A DNA stretch of 64,000 bases, from positions 30,763,785-30,827,784 of the forward strand of contig OZ038452.1 of NCBI GenBank assembly GCA_964036195.1, given 5' to 3'. This stretch comes from Sphaerolaimus hirsutus (taxonomy: Eukaryota; Nematoda; Chromadorea; Monhysterida; Sphaerolaimidae). The notes under the pieces were generated by a model. It was not told the DNA's origin, made no database searches, and was given only the letters and a program-made list of their open reading frames with translations. Positions 11,885-23,152 of this stretch are shown piece after piece. Made by a program: the position numbers and the translations under genes. The stretch's first letter is position 1, and each line of letters begins with the position of its first letter.

Positions 11885-13180
11885 TGTGATGAAGCCACCG
11901 AAGTCAGCGTCTTCTACCACCGAATCCAGCAGCTCCAAGACCGTAGTGAGAAACGGCCTTTAGAGTGGTTGATTTCCCGTTGTAGCCGAACGTCCACTTG
12001 TCGACAGCCAAGTTGAGTTTATTTCGTAGTTGCGTGTTGAAAGGGGTTCGAAATTGTTTCAGGTACTTTATTTGATCAGATACAGCCAAATATAAAAGCG
12101 CAAAGCCTAGCGAGCTTCCTAGTTGAAGTTTCTATCGCTAGCTTATTTTCGTTCAGAAGCTTGGGGTCCGCAGACTGAAGTAAAAACTCTCAAAGTAGCT
12201 AAGACACGGAAATCACCTATAGAAAAACAGCTACAGTAATTTCCTAATACAAATGCACAAATAAGACATAAATGCAACAAATAAACACATCTAGCCGAAA
12301 CAGTTGCCTTATACTGCGCGTGCATACATTCAAATAATTATGGTAAAGAAATACCAGGTACAAATTGGGCTAATGGAAAAACTATTAATCTTGAGGCGCG
12401 AAGTCGGCAAACTCGGCCGATTTACTAATTTGCTTCAATTTGTCAGAAAACATTGACGCACATTGGAACTAATAAATTAGGGTTTGAAACTGTAAATAGT
12501 AGTGCAAATGTTCCTAATGACGTAAATAGAATAAGGTATATTCAACATGATAATAATAATCACTTCCTGGAAACGTATGTTGAATAATCTAGTAAAATTG
12601 GGACTTATTCGAGGTAAATGGGTATTGTAATTGAGCAGAGTCTTTAATATATTTGATTGAGCGGGGTATTATAATTATTAAGTAAATATAAATAGTTGTG
12701 AGCGAGGTTATGACAATTATGCCTATGCGAAGGGCTTTGTACAGTAAATGCTAGTCGTACGCAGGGCACCATTTCTCTATTAGGACGCTGGTCTAGATAA
12801 TTACGCGGTACGTAAATAATTACAAGATTTGACTTTTGTAAATTGCAAGTAAACTATGCAAATGTATATATAATCATGATCAGAAAATTACGGCGAGTTG
12901 AATGAGCCTAATATTATATTAATACACCTAATAATAACATATTTGACTTTTTAACCTAAACATTCCATATAAACATACCAATAACTTACAATACACTTTC
13001 CCAATTAAATATTCTCCATGGATAAATAATATAGTGCAGGAAATATATTTTGATATTTTGCGTGGTAAATAAATATAGTGCATAAAAGTAAAATAGTGCA
13101 AATAAGTAAATGTGCGAATATGAGCCTAATTATCAATTCTCTGTATTTCTTTATCCATCCATTTTGCCACGGTCAGCACA
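11885..13180 (-). repeat. 3' LTR of element B
   Basis: A 1,296-bp LTR, nearly identical to 23153-24448. It lies directly after the broken pol frame of element A. Confidence 0.95.
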
Positions 13181-13222
13181 CTCCGGGCGGAAGAGTTGCT
13201 GCACCCCGTTGTTGCAGCAACA
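13181..13222 (-). other. Short 3' untranslated segment of element B with a stem-loop
   Basis: Only 42 bases separate the env stop from the 3' LTR. On the element strand GTTGCTGCA and TGCAGCAAC form a 9-bp stem around a 9-base loop. No purine-rich tract adjoins the LTR; the last bases are CCGCCCGGAG. Confidence 0.6.
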
Positions 13223-16200
13223 TCACATGCTGGTGGTGGTGGGCGCCAAAGTGATGAGTGGCGTTTCCACAGTCGCCTCGGTGGTGAACGTGGTCGTGCG
13301 CGAAGTCGTAGGCGTGCGTGAAGTCACAGGTCCGGTTGTTGGTGATGCCAACGCCGACCTAGCCTGATGATGAAGCAGGTAGTTGCCCGTGTCGCTTCCT
13401 GCGCGTTCGCGTGAGGTGAATTTGCGGATATCGGGCATGTGAACACTGTCTCTGTTCCTGGCTCTGACTTGTCCCTCATCAGCTGAACTTTCATCTGGCT
13501 GAACGTATGCTGATAGTGACTTTGCCATTCTGTCCTCTGTTTCTGCTCTCCTGGCAAATCTGACGGACTGTGTTGAGTTGGATCTGGCTCTCCTCTTGAT
13601 TGCTGGTCTCAACTCTGTCTTGCGCACTTTTCTTTGTGGATAATTGGTTTCTTTCTGAGTTGATTTCTTGATAGTATATCTGATGGCTCTGAAGCATAGC
13701 CATATGCATTTGAATGGACACACTATGCATTTCCATATGCATGTGTATACACATGGTGGAATCACTGGTTTCCCTGTGGCAATCCTCCAATTGTACCACA
13801 GGTATCCTGCAGCTACAATTCCGGCTATCAGGATTGTGATCCCCAGCAGCATTGCGATTGTGTTGATGATCACTTGAAAGGGTCCTTTCAGCATTCCTCC
13901 CATAAAGTTGGTATACCCTTCTGACACTCCAGATATATAGTGACCATATGCTTTGCCGATTCCTGCTGCTGTCTGTCCAATTCCAGCTCCAATGCCTTCT
14001 ATTGAATTTCTGATCACTCTGGGATCCAATGACATATCTGCTGTGTAATCGATCAACTGGTTCTGCACATGTTCCAAATTCTGTAGTCTCTGAATCTGGC
14101 CTCTGACATCCATGAAATTGGTTGCTCTGTTGACAATGTTGGTGAACAGGTGAGGCGCGTCAAACGTGAAGGCCTGCCACTGTCCTTTCCATGTCATTTC
14201 AATTGGCGTCTCTGTGACATGCACCATTCCATGTGCAGACTTCCACTGTCCATGTTCATTTCTGTACAGGTGCGGTGTGGTGTGGCTGCAGTCCTCTTCT
14301 GGTGATTTCTCCACCAAGTCTCTGCTGCCTGGGCTCTTGAACCACAAGGGCCCATCTTTGTCCAATCTCATTGGTGTGTACTTGTAACATGTCTCTCCCA
14401 CTTTTCCCGTCTGATAAACTATGTATGGCTGTACTTCTTTGCATTCCCAAAACATAATTGCTTCTCCAGCCCATTCTGCATGAACATCCTGTCTTCCCAG
14501 CATGGCTCGAATCCCCAGTGTTGGATCGATGCGGAAAAGCTGAGTCAACATGTCCAGCTGGTTCTTGCGAAGTTGACATAGCTGATGCCATACAATCGCA
14601 AATTGTGCCTGAGTCATCTCTCTGACCACATGTTGCAGGAACTGAAACTTGGAGTTTCTGTCGTCCAATCTGGCATACAGTGTTCCACTGATTGTCGACT
14701 CTCTCGCCTCCACTATCTTTCCTGGCATTGCCCATTCCACAGGCACATCTTCTCTTCTGTCAAACTGGATGAATACACCTCCTTGATCAGTGTAGTATGT
14801 GTCTCCTGGAACACATTCTGAGCCAATTGGCCTCTTTGTCTTGTTGCTGTGGGAGTATGCTGCTTGCAATTTTGACACAATAATTGTCTGGCCAGATATC
14901 TCTGATTTGAATCTGCCAATTCTCTCATATGCACATTGATGCTTGAAGTTCTCTGTATCCCACACTGTGATTCCATAATTGTGGTCTCTGCAGTGTCCCA
15001 TCATGGCTCTGCACTGGCTGAAATCTTGCAAGTCGCTGATTACAGTCTTTCCATCGAGTGAAGCCACGGTTCCTTCTTCCATGTAGAAGTTACTGACGAC
15101 ATTCTCTTTGTCATGACAACACCATGAATATTCCACATTCAAGGTTTGATTGGTTGTCCACACTCTGGGTTCCATTTCCACCAAAGGTGTTCCTCTGAAC
15201 ATCTTGTGAATTCTTGCATAGTTACAGGCTACCACGCCAACTTGCTGGTATTTCTCAAAATTGCCCGTAATGCCTTTTGCTCCCCAGAAACTGGTGTGTG
15301 TGATGATCTCTTTGATTCTGATGTAGCATCTGTATGCTTTCTCTTTCTGCGGAATCTGTCTCTGTGCGTAAAGTGTAACTTTCATTGCCTTGACAAAATT
15401 CCTTGGTGGGATATGGCACTGCACTTCTTCAGGAACTGTAAGCGCATGTCCATGCCTCCCACTGGTGCAAATCTGATACTTCTGGCTTTGTGAGCTGATC
15501 ACTTGTTCCACAGGATGATCCTTGATTGCATCTTTGAATCTCTCATAAGTCTGCATTTCTCTGACAGATTTTGGTGGCCATTCTGAAGGCAAAGGCGGCA
15601 ATCCATGATGCGCTGCCAATGATGGTGGCCTTACTGTCGAGGTTTCTAGAACGTATGTTCTGGAAAATACTTCGCTGTAAGCTTTGCCGGCTTCTCTCAG
15701 CGTTGCTGACTCTGACATGCCTGTCAGCATCAACACCATGCACAGCATTCCAATCACCAGACTGCTGGTGGTTGCTGTGGCTTTCCCTGTTGCACTTCTC
15801 AGGACTCTATCCGATGCTGAGTTCCTCTGAGCAGGGTTTTGTACAGAGTCTCTGTTCGAGCTCTGATTTCTGACATGTTTCTGGACAATTGCTGGGTCCA
15901 GTAAATTTACTTTGACTGTCACTGCTGTCTCTGGGATATCCATTGTCTTTGAATTGATTTCCAGCGGATACAGTTGATTGAGTGGTCTGCTGACCACATT
16001 TCTGTTGGCAGTTCTGACTTTTGCTGAGCGAATCTGTCCATCTTTGCTGGGCTCTAACTGCTCGATGCGACCCATCCTCCATGCACCTCTGGGCATGTTC
16101 TCTTCATAAATCAGCACAACTTCATTCACTTTGGGTTCTTGAGTCGCTGTCAATCTGCCATGTTTGTGCGTCACCTGAGTTCTTTCCCTCAAGCTTGGGA

Positions 16201-19200
16201 TATACTCTTGATGCCACAAGTCCCAGAACTTATCCAAAGTTCGCTGGGTTGTCTCCCAATATTTCTGCAGTTTCGCTGCGTTATCCATTCTGGGCACAAA
16301 TTCTCCATCTTTGTCTGCGTCAAACTGTGGTGCTCCAATCTGACCTTCCCCTGTCAGGAAGTCTTTTGGCGTCAGCACTCTGAGGCTCTTTACATCACCA
16401 TAGATGTAAGAGATTGGCCTGCTGTTGATCACTGCCTCGACTTCTGGCAGAAGTGTCAACAATTCTTGCAGGGTCAACATTTTGTGCCCCACAGCTGCCT
16501 TGAAATGTTTCTTGGTGATGCCTACCATTCTCTCATAGACTCCTCCCTGCCACGGTGCCATGGGAGTCGTCATGTTCCATTGGATTTGTTGCTGCGAGCA
16601 GTATGTCTGTACGGCTCCATTTTTGACTATTTCTGACCATTCCTTTCCAGTATTGATGGCCTTGTCAGTGCTTGTGTTGAGCACTTTCTCTGTCAATTTG
16701 AATTGCGTCGCATTGTCTGAGATAACTGCTTCAGGCTTTCCACGCCTGGCGATGAATCTCCTGACTGCGTTCAGGAATTCTTGTGCTGTCATGTCCAGCA
16801 CACTTTCCAGGTGAACTGCACGTGTCACCATGCATGTGAACAAACAAATCCACATTTTCCTGTGATCTTTGTCCACTTTGTACCAAACTGGTCCCAAATA
16901 ATCCAAACCCGTGTACTGGAACGGTCTGGCTCTCTGAGCTCTGGTTTCTGGCAAATCTGGCATTGGTGGAAGCTGGTACGGCTTCGCTCCCAATTTCTTA
17001 CAGGTTGGGCAGGTTCTCGTCACATTGTAGATCACCCGTCTGCCCTGTGTAATCCAGTACTTTTGTCTGATCGCTGCCAATGTATGTTGCACTCCTGCGT
17101 GCATCAACTTCTCATGCTGGTCTCTGACGATCAGCTGAGTCACTGTAGCCGTTGCTGGCAACAGTATGAGTGGCACTGTGACCTCCTGTGGGTCTGTATG
17201 CTCCATTCTGCCGTGGCACTTCAGGATTCCATCCTGATGCATTTGCACATTGAGCCATTTGATCAACTGCTGGTCTGCAGCTGCTTTCTTGCCATCCTGG
17301 CTGCTTTTGCTGTGGCCTGTTGCCAGAATCTTTGCCACTCCTTTGTAATGATTCTGTTGCGTCACTTTGATCCAATATTTCCACACACTCTCTCTCTCTT
17401 CAATACTGATAATTCCCTGTGGTTTCATTGTACCACAGATACTTTTCATGATTTCTGACAATCCATTCTGACTGTCATTTTTGCTGCGCTTTTTGTGCAT
17501 CTGTCGCACAAATCTCATCACGTATACTGTTGCATCCAGTAATTTTGTCAGTGATGAGAATCTCTGAATCTCAATTCCCAATGGGTTGCTTTGCTTGCTT
17601 TCATCAGCTTGCACATTGCTGGCATCTGGGTCACTGACCACTTGCTGTGTGGCGCCCAGGTAAATTGGACTGGCTTTTGGGAACTTGAGCTCTTCTTTCT
17701 TGATTTCTGCCATTACTTCTGGCGTGACTGGCTCCACTTTTGGCTCTGGCCACTCTCCAGTCATTAGCCATTCTGGCCCCTTCCACCACAGGTTACTGCC
17801 TTCCAACTCTGACATATTCATGCCTCTTGTGGCCATGTCAGCTGGGTTCTCCAGTCCTGAGATGTGTCTGATGTGCATGTTCTCTGTCTCACTCTGAATT
17901 TTCCTGATTTCATCCAATCTGTTCTTGACAAAACATGCCAGTGGCTTCGCTGTTGTTAGCCACTTCAGACAACAGGTTGAATCTGACCATACAACTGTTT
18001 GACTGAATTTGACGTCCTTGAGCTCTTTGTGAATAAACTTTGACATTCTGCTGCCAATCAACATTGCTAACAATTCCAGCCGTGGAATTGTCACTTCTGG
18101 TTTCTTTGGAGCGAGTCTCAATCTGGAGTACAGCAGGCTTGATGTGCCGCTGTCATTTTCCGTTTTCTGGCATATGTATGCCGCTGCGCTGTATGCTATT
18201 GCTGAGGCATCAACGAAAATGTGCAGTTGTGCATCTGCACTACTCTGATAATTCAGATTTCTGTTGAACTTGATCTGTCCAACCTTGAGCAATTCTGTCT
18301 CTAATTGTTGCCAAATTGCTGTCTGTTCCTCAGACAGGGGAGTATCCCATTCTTTGGCACTTGGTCCTGAATGCCATAACGTTTGCAAAAATCTCTTTGC
18401 TGGCAGTAGGACAGGACTGACGAGTCCCATTGGATCAAAACATCCCGCAGTCACCTTCGCAACTGTCCTTTTCGTGGGAAGTTTGATTTTCTGGTCAGTT
18501 TCTGATAATTGTGATTGCTGGACTGTCTTTGGCATTTTCAGCCACATCTGGTCGCTTTCTGTGTCCCATTTCATTCCTAGGACTGTTGTGACAATTTCCT
18601 TGGCTACATCTGACTCTGCCAATTGCCAAGTAAAGTTCTTATTGTTGCTGTTCCATTCTCTCAGATTCATCTGTGCCTCTGTGAACAGCACTTTGGATTC
18701 CTGGTACAATTCGATTGCTTTCTGCTCTGTGTCCACACTGAGGATCAAATTATCCACATACAGATTTTCATCGATCAATTTTGCATTTTCTGTGCCAGCT
18801 TGATTCAGGTGGTATCTGACTGTCAGCGCCAGCAGCGCTGGACTGCAGATTATACCAAATGGCACTCTGGCAAATCTGTAAATCTGAATGTTGTCCTCCA
18901 TGGATGGTTTCGTGGGATCCTTGTACCACAGAAATCTTGTCACATCTCTGTCACTGTCCTGCAGACTAATCTGCAGAAACGCTTTCTCTATGTCTGCGAC
19001 CAGGGCGATTCCATGCAACCGGAATCGCATCAGCATCCCTACCAGCTGTGGTAGTATCACTGGACCGCGGTACATGCACTCATTCAAGCTTGGCATGCCT
19101 GGCGGTTTCGCTGAGGCATCATATACCTCTCTGACCTTTGTGGTAGTTTTCTCTGGCGTTATCACTGGTTGATGAGGCAAAATATGGAACTTTCTGCCAT

Positions 19201-21925
19201 CCATAATATCCTCTTGAACTTTTTCAATCACTCCTTGCTCCTCTTGCGCTTTCATGATTGCCTGAATTTTCTCTAGTAATTCTGGGTCTCTCTTGAGCCT
19301 GTTGGTGAGGTATCTGAACCTTTTGAACGCCATTGCTTTGTTGTCTGGTAGTTCATGCAAATTTGGCTTGTACATGAACTTTACAGAGTACCGTCCATCT
19401 GGGTTTCTCTGTACACTCTCATTGAATTGCTTTATGGCCTCATCATCCTCGACGAGGTCTGGCTGGTCCATTATGCCAATGGTATCCAGTCTATCCATGT
19501 CTTTGACATTTGGTACAGGAGCAATTGACAACGGTGCTTCCTCGTACCACTTTTCTCTCTGAATTTGATGCACAATTGTGTTGACCACCACCGGATATGC
19601 ACCATCCGTGGTCCATTGATTTCTGTTGCTCGTCAGCTGCCCACCTCCCATCAGCAATCCCAATTCTGATGGAATGACATACAATCCTGACGGAAGTCTG
19701 GTGGTGCTGGTGTTTCTGGACATCAAGTCCCAGAAATAATTCAAGCCCACTATAATGTCTGGCTTGAACTTGCACTCTGTCCCTTTTTCCTTGGGAATTC
19801 TGTCTGCAAAGTAACTCTCATCCGGGAAGTACTTCTGCAGGTACTTTTCGTCCTGTTCTGACACAGGCACTTTGACTTGTTCTGTGGTCAACGTCGGGAC
19901 CACATCAGCCACCATATCAACTTTCTGGCCATTTCTGAGCCGCATTCTGAATTCCACTTGCTGTACTACTTTATAGTGCGGCTTTTCATTTCCGAAAGTG
20001 TACACCTGGATGTGGTGTTCACCTGTACTCTTCAGATTGAGTTTCTTGGCCACTTTCTCTGACATGTACGTTCCCTGGGATCCTGTGTCCAAGAACGCTT
20101 GAATCTGTAGTGGTGGCTGTTCAGGCTCCATCTCTGTATCCATTTCTGAAGCCTCAATCACGGTTCTGGCTGTCATCAGCATTGACATATTCCTGTTTAC
20201 TGACAGGTTCACTGACGTATTCTGTTGCTTTGTATTTGGTTCTGTAACCACTGTGCTGGATATGGTTTCTGTCTCTACCACTTCTGGTCCAGCTTCTTCC
20301 ACAGTGACACAATTCACTGTAGCCTTTCTCTGTTGGCTCTGTGCTGGTCGACCGGCCGTCGGCACAGACTTTCTGCCATTGTTTGCTGATTGCTGGCCAT
20401 TCTGTTGACCATTCGCTCTGAACGCTGGAATTTGCCGTCCAGCGTTTCCATTGCCATTGTCACCAAATTTCTCTGGGCACACCGCAGTGTGGTGCCTATT
20501 GGACTTGCAATAGAAGCAACTTCTCGTAAATTGACATTGATTCATATAATGCCCTTTCTGCAGGCATCTCAGGCATCGCTCTGCCTTTGACAAAATCACT
20601 CTCCTTTCTCTGGCAGTTTTGAACTTTGGACACTTATCGTTAAAGTGTAATTGCTGTGTGTCATTGCAGAACACACACGGCCTCCCAGGATTCATGAATC
20701 CAGCCTGTGGTGCACTCTGACCATTCTGGATCACAGACATGCTCCCTGTGCTGGTCCTTGGGTTCTCTGGCCCTCTGAATCGGTTCCCATTGCCTTGAAA
20801 CCGATTATTGAATTGCTGTGCGCGGGGATTATTCCCAAATCCTTGGCGCGATTGCTGAACTGGTGCCTCAGTTTGCTGTGCGTGCTGTACAGCCTCACTG
20901 AGCGCTAGCTGCTGGCCAAACAGCTTTCTGAATTTTTCCACCGTCAAGGCTTCCTCAGTTCCCTGTTCCTTCTGGATTTCTCTGAGAACCTCGGGTGGCA
21001 CTTTCTGTTGCAGCTGGCTCAACAGCATTGGATGTTCCACTGATTCGCCCAGTGACTCCAACTGCTGGAGCAGCCTTTCAATTGCATCAAACAAAATTCT
21101 CATATCCTGACAGGTATTCCTGGCCTGTCGCAACTTCATGATATTACTCATCAGCGTGTTTCTGACTACAACTGGCTGGTCATATCTTTTCTTGAGCATT
21201 GCAATTGCAGGTGCATAATTTTCTGCGGTCACACTCAATCCACTGATCATGCCAAATGCTGAGCCTTTCAGCAAGCTCCTCAAGTATGAGAACTTGGAAA
21301 TGTCCTCCAAATCTGTCCGATTGTGAATGTGGGATTCGAACATTTGCCACCATGATCGAAATTTGACAATTTCCCCAGTAAACTGTTCCACTTCCAGTTT
21401 CTGCAATTTGACGCTCTTTGCTGTGGTCGCATTAGTTGAACTGGCCCCCGGAGCAGCTCCCTGAGCTGTCAGAGCCATCTGGGCAGCCATCTGCTGTATG
21501 AATGCTGTATTGACTTCATACATGGTACTTCCACTCAGTTGCTGGATCATGTCTTGCAATTCTTCAATGTACACATTCATGGCTGCAATTTTCTGTGTCA
21601 CCAAGTCTGACATGTTTGCATATTCCTCATATGAGTCTTGGTATATCTTCTGTTCTTGTTCCATCTGGTCGGGTTCGTCAATGTCCTTGACGACATCCCT
21701 CCATGCGTCAAATTGAGTTTTCACAGCCGTCATTGCACTGTCCAATTTTGCACCCTCCTGTTTGACAGATGCAATCACTCTTCTCATTTCTGTTCTCTTT
21801 TCTTCCTTTGTTGCTCCCGCAAATAACTCTTGATCATATTTGGCATACTCTCTTGCCAATCTACTTTCCACCCTGTGCTTTGCTGGCCCCAGGGTGTTTC
21901 TGATGTGACCCGTTGGCGAAACCAT
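13223..21925 (-). CDS. Gag-Pol-Env-like polyprotein of element B (2,900 aa)
   Basis: I start at ATG 21925 (AAAATGGTTTCG), which matches element A. The frame stays open 43 codons further upstream but has no ATG there, and element A is frameshifted in that part. Domains in order: Gag 1-~560 with three CCHC knuckles (412-487); aspartic protease DTGSQGT (~612); RT with LVADIEKAF (~975) and YVDN (~1055); RNase H, VDAS (~1235) and SDSTCCLKWL (~1315); integrase zinc finger HAGVQH...CPTCKK (~1605-1648); DDE core at LDYLG (~1675), ISDNATQF (~1738) and GGVYERM (~1795). After an integrase C-terminal domain comes an envelope-like region: hydrophobic signal-like helix (~2052-2072), cysteine-rich ectodomain with NxS/T sites, Gly-rich segment, transmembrane helix (~2680-2712) and a Cys-rich tail. 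Part of the ectodomain (~2443-2500) resembles herpesvirus-type gB. Protease sites are not assigned. Confidence 0.92.
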   Translation of the reverse strand: MVSPTGHIRNTLGPAKHRVESRLAREYAKYDQELFAGATKEEKRTEMRRVIASVKQEGAKLDSAMTAVKTQFDAWRDVVKDIDEPDQMEQEQKIYQDSYEEYANMSDLVTQKIAAMNVYIEELQDMIQQLSGSTMYEVNTAFIQQMAAQMALTAQGAAPGASSTNATTAKSVKLQKLEVEQFTGEIVKFRSWWQMFESHIHNRTDLEDISKFSYLRSLLKGSAFGMISGLSVTAENYAPAIAMLKKRYDQPVVVRNTLMSNIMKLRQARNTCQDMRILFDAIERLLQQLESLGESVEHPMLLSQLQQKVPPEVLREIQKEQGTEEALTVEKFRKLFGQQLALSEAVQHAQQTEAPVQQSRQGFGNNPRAQQFNNRFQGNGNRFRGPENPRTSTGSMSVIQNGQSAPQAGFMNPGRPCVFCNDTQQLHFNDKCPKFKTARERRVILSKAERCLRCLQKGHYMNQCQFTRSCFYCKSNRHHTAVCPEKFGDNGNGNAGRQIPAFRANGQQNGQQSANNGRKSVPTAGRPAQSQQRKATVNCVTVEEAGPEVVETETISSTVVTEPNTKQQNTSVNLSVNRNMSMLMTARTVIEASEMDTEMEPEQPPLQIQAFLDTGSQGTYMSEKVAKKLNLKSTGEHHIQVYTFGNEKPHYKVVQQVEFRMRLRNGQKVDMVADVVPTLTTEQVKVPVSEQDEKYLQKYFPDESYFADRIPKEKGTECKFKPDIIVGLNYFWDLMSRNTSTTRLPSGLYVIPSELGLLMGGGQLTSNRNQWTTDGAYPVVVNTIVHQIQREKWYEEAPLSIAPVPNVKDMDRLDTIGIMDQPDLVEDDEAIKQFNESVQRNPDGRYSVKFMYKPNLHELPDNKAMAFKRFRYLTNRLKRDPELLEKIQAIMKAQEEQGVIEKVQEDIMDGRKFHILPHQPVITPEKTTTKVREVYDASAKPPGMPSLNECMYRGPVILPQLVGMLMRFRLHGIALVADIEKAFLQISLQDSDRDVTRFLWYKDPTKPSMEDNIQIYRFARVPFGIICSPALLALTVRYHLNQAGTENAKLIDENLYVDNLILSVDTEQKAIELYQESKVLFTEAQMNLREWNSNNKNFTWQLAESDVAKEIVTTVLGMKWDTESDQMWLKMPKTVQQSQLSETDQKIKLPTKRTVAKVTAGCFDPMGLVSPVLLPAKRFLQTLWHSGPSAKEWDTPLSEEQTAIWQQLETELLKVGQIKFNRNLNYQSSADAQLHIFVDASAIAYSAAAYICQKTENDSGTSSLLYSRLRLAPKKPEVTIPRLELLAMLIGSRMSKFIHKELKDVKFSQTVVWSDSTCCLKWLTTAKPLACFVKNRLDEIRKIQSETENMHIRHISGLENPADMATRGMNMSELEGSNLWWKGPEWLMTGEWPEPKVEPVTPEVMAEIKKEELKFPKASPIYLGATQQVVSDPDASNVQADESKQSNPLGIEIQRFSSLTKLLDATVYVMRFVRQMHKKRSKNDSQNGLSEIMKSICGTMKPQGIISIEERESVWKYWIKVTQQNHYKGVAKILATGHSKSSQDGKKAAADQQLIKWLNVQMHQDGILKCHGRMEHTDPQEVTVPLILLPATATVTQLIVRDQHEKLMHAGVQHTLAAIRQKYWITQGRRVIYNVTRTCPTCKKLGAKPYQLPPMPDLPETRAQRARPFQYTGLDYLGPVWYKVDKDHRKMWICLFTCMVTRAVHLESVLDMTAQEFLNAVRRFIARRGKPEAVISDNATQFKLTEKVLNTSTDKAINTGKEWSEIVKNGAVQTYCSQQQIQWNMTTPMAPWQGGVYERMVGITKKHFKAAVGHKMLTLQELLTLLPEVEAVINSRPISYIYGDVKSLRVLTPKDFLTGEGQIGAPQFDADKDGEFVPRMDNAAKLQKYWETTQRTLDKFWDLWHQEYIPSLRERTQVTHKHGRLTATQEPKVNEVVLIYEENMPRGAWRMGRIEQLEPSKDGQIRSAKVRTANRNVVSRPLNQLYPLEINSKTMDIPETAVTVKVNLLDPAIVQKHVRNQSSNRDSVQNPAQRNSASDRVLRSATGKATATTSSLVIGMLCMVLMLTGMSESATLREAGKAYSEVFSRTYVLETSTVRPPSLAAHHGLPPLPSEWPPKSVREMQTYERFKDAIKDHPVEQVISSQSQKYQICTSGRHGHALTVPEEVQCHIPPRNFVKAMKVTLYAQRQIPQKEKAYRCYIRIKEIITHTSFWGAKGITGNFEKYQQVGVVACNYARIHKMFRGTPLVEMEPRVWTTNQTLNVEYSWCCHDKENVVSNFYMEEGTVASLDGKTVISDLQDFSQCRAMMGHCRDHNYGITVWDTENFKHQCAYERIGRFKSEISGQTIIVSKLQAAYSHSNKTKRPIGSECVPGDTYYTDQGGVFIQFDRREDVPVEWAMPGKIVEARESTISGTLYARLDDRNSKFQFLQHVVREMTQAQFAIVWHQLCQLRKNQLDMLTQLFRIDPTLGIRAMLGRQDVHAEWAGEAIMFWECKEVQPYIVYQTGKVGETCYKYTPMRLDKDGPLWFKSPGSRDLVEKSPEEDCSHTTPHLYRNEHGQWKSAHGMVHVTETPIEMTWKGQWQAFTFDAPHLFTNIVNRATNFMDVRGQIQRLQNLEHVQNQLIDYTADMSLDPRVIRNSIEGIGAGIGQTAAGIGKAYGHYISGVSEGYTNFMGGMLKGPFQVIINTIAMLLGITILIAGIVAAGYLWYNWRIATGKPVIPPCVYTCIWKCIVCPFKCIWLCFRAIRYTIKKSTQKETNYPQRKVRKTELRPAIKRRARSNSTQSVRFARRAETEDRMAKSLSAYVQPDESSADEGQVRARNRDSVHMPDIRKFTSRERAGSDTGNYLLHHQARSALASPTTGPVTSRTPTTSRTTTFTTEATVETPLITLAPTTTSM

Positions 21926-23152
21926 TTTGCTGATGAATTTTCCTTCACTGATTCTCTTTATAGTGCGTCTCCTGTGACGTTTGGGACGCTTCTCTGCGTC
22001 TTTCTGTGCAATGCTCTGTGCACCACGGATTTGTTGTGCCACGCACAATACCAATGCAGTCCTACAGGCCCCTGACGTGTTCTCACGCGTTGACCTTTAC
22101 TGCACTGGCACCAGGTGTGTTCCTAAAGCCCCTGACGTGATTGTTTACACGCGTTGACTTCAACACACCGGTCAAATCCACCTGGACAATAAACAATTTA
22201 TTTGCCCAGCAGTGTGCACCCAAAGAGGGTCCGTACACACTCTTCCTGAGCGCTCTGGCGCTCTTTCTGGCACGCCTGTGTGCCCCGTGACCACGCCGGC
22301 CACTTGCTTTCCTGAGCAGCTCCTGTGCCGCTGTGCGCAGTGCTGCGCTTGCCGTGTCACCTGTGACACGTTTCTGTGCACTCTGGTGCACTTTCTGATT
22401 CTGGGCAGTGTTTCTGTACACTGCTCTGCAATTGCGCTTGTGCAATGCAGAATTTCTGGCACTTTTGTGCTGTCTGATCTGATGGTACCGAGCAGGCACA
22501 GCGTGTATATTTGATGGGAGCTCCGCAAAGCCCCTACACGCTACCAAGTATCCTAATACTTGGTTTTCAAATGCACTCTCTGTCAGCTACAGCCCTCTGT
22601 CAGCTACAGCCCTTTGTACACTGATACCCCTACTTTTGCACCTCCGAGGTATGAGTCCACTCTTACCCAGTGGGGCGAGGGACCTCCGCGAATGCCCAAA
22701 AACAGCCCTTTGACTAGCGTGGCTTTGTGGCGATCCTGTCTCCGTCAGGTCACCCTCCCTTGGCATAGGAAGGACGTGCGAGCGGTCACTGGAGTCCAGA
22801 TGTCCAGGAGCGTCCAGCGAAAGTTTGACCACCGTCCGACAATGACTCCTTGTCAAATGCCGGTGCCGCCCAGCGTCTAGCACCTTGCCAGAACACTGGT
22901 GAAAGCTGCCTGAAATACTGACAGGCTTGTCAGAACTCCAGTGTCCTCCGCGCGTGAGCGTAGAACCGCTCCCAGGATGTAGACAGGAGTGCCGTGACTT
23001 TGGCACAGTGCTGTCTGCAAATCAACAGCCAACGCTCAGCCAAGGCCAATTGATGTTCAGCAGGACTTTTGAAGTTCTGCCAACTGCCGCACAATGTCCG
23101 TTCCGGCTTGGTGATAGCACAATGTCATGCAATCACCCTGCTCGCTGCGCCA
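21926..23152 (-). other. Untranslated leader and primer-binding site of element B
   Basis: The counterpart of 6661-7889. The PBS complement CCTGCTCGCTGCGCCA ends at 23152, next to the 5' LTR. The tandem GGGCTGTAGCTGACAGAG duplication and the paired GTCAACGCGTG blocks are present. ORFs of 106-154 codons in this stretch have no recognisable product. Confidence 0.6.

Noticed and set aside
11825-12016. ORF across the A/B junction
   Set aside because: It joins element A pol to element B LTR sequence and is a product of the insertion, not a gene.
14166-17458. ORFs of 70-225 codons opposite element B's polyprotein
   Set aside because: They are antisense shadows of a strongly coding frame, with Leu/Ser/Cys-rich composition and no domains.
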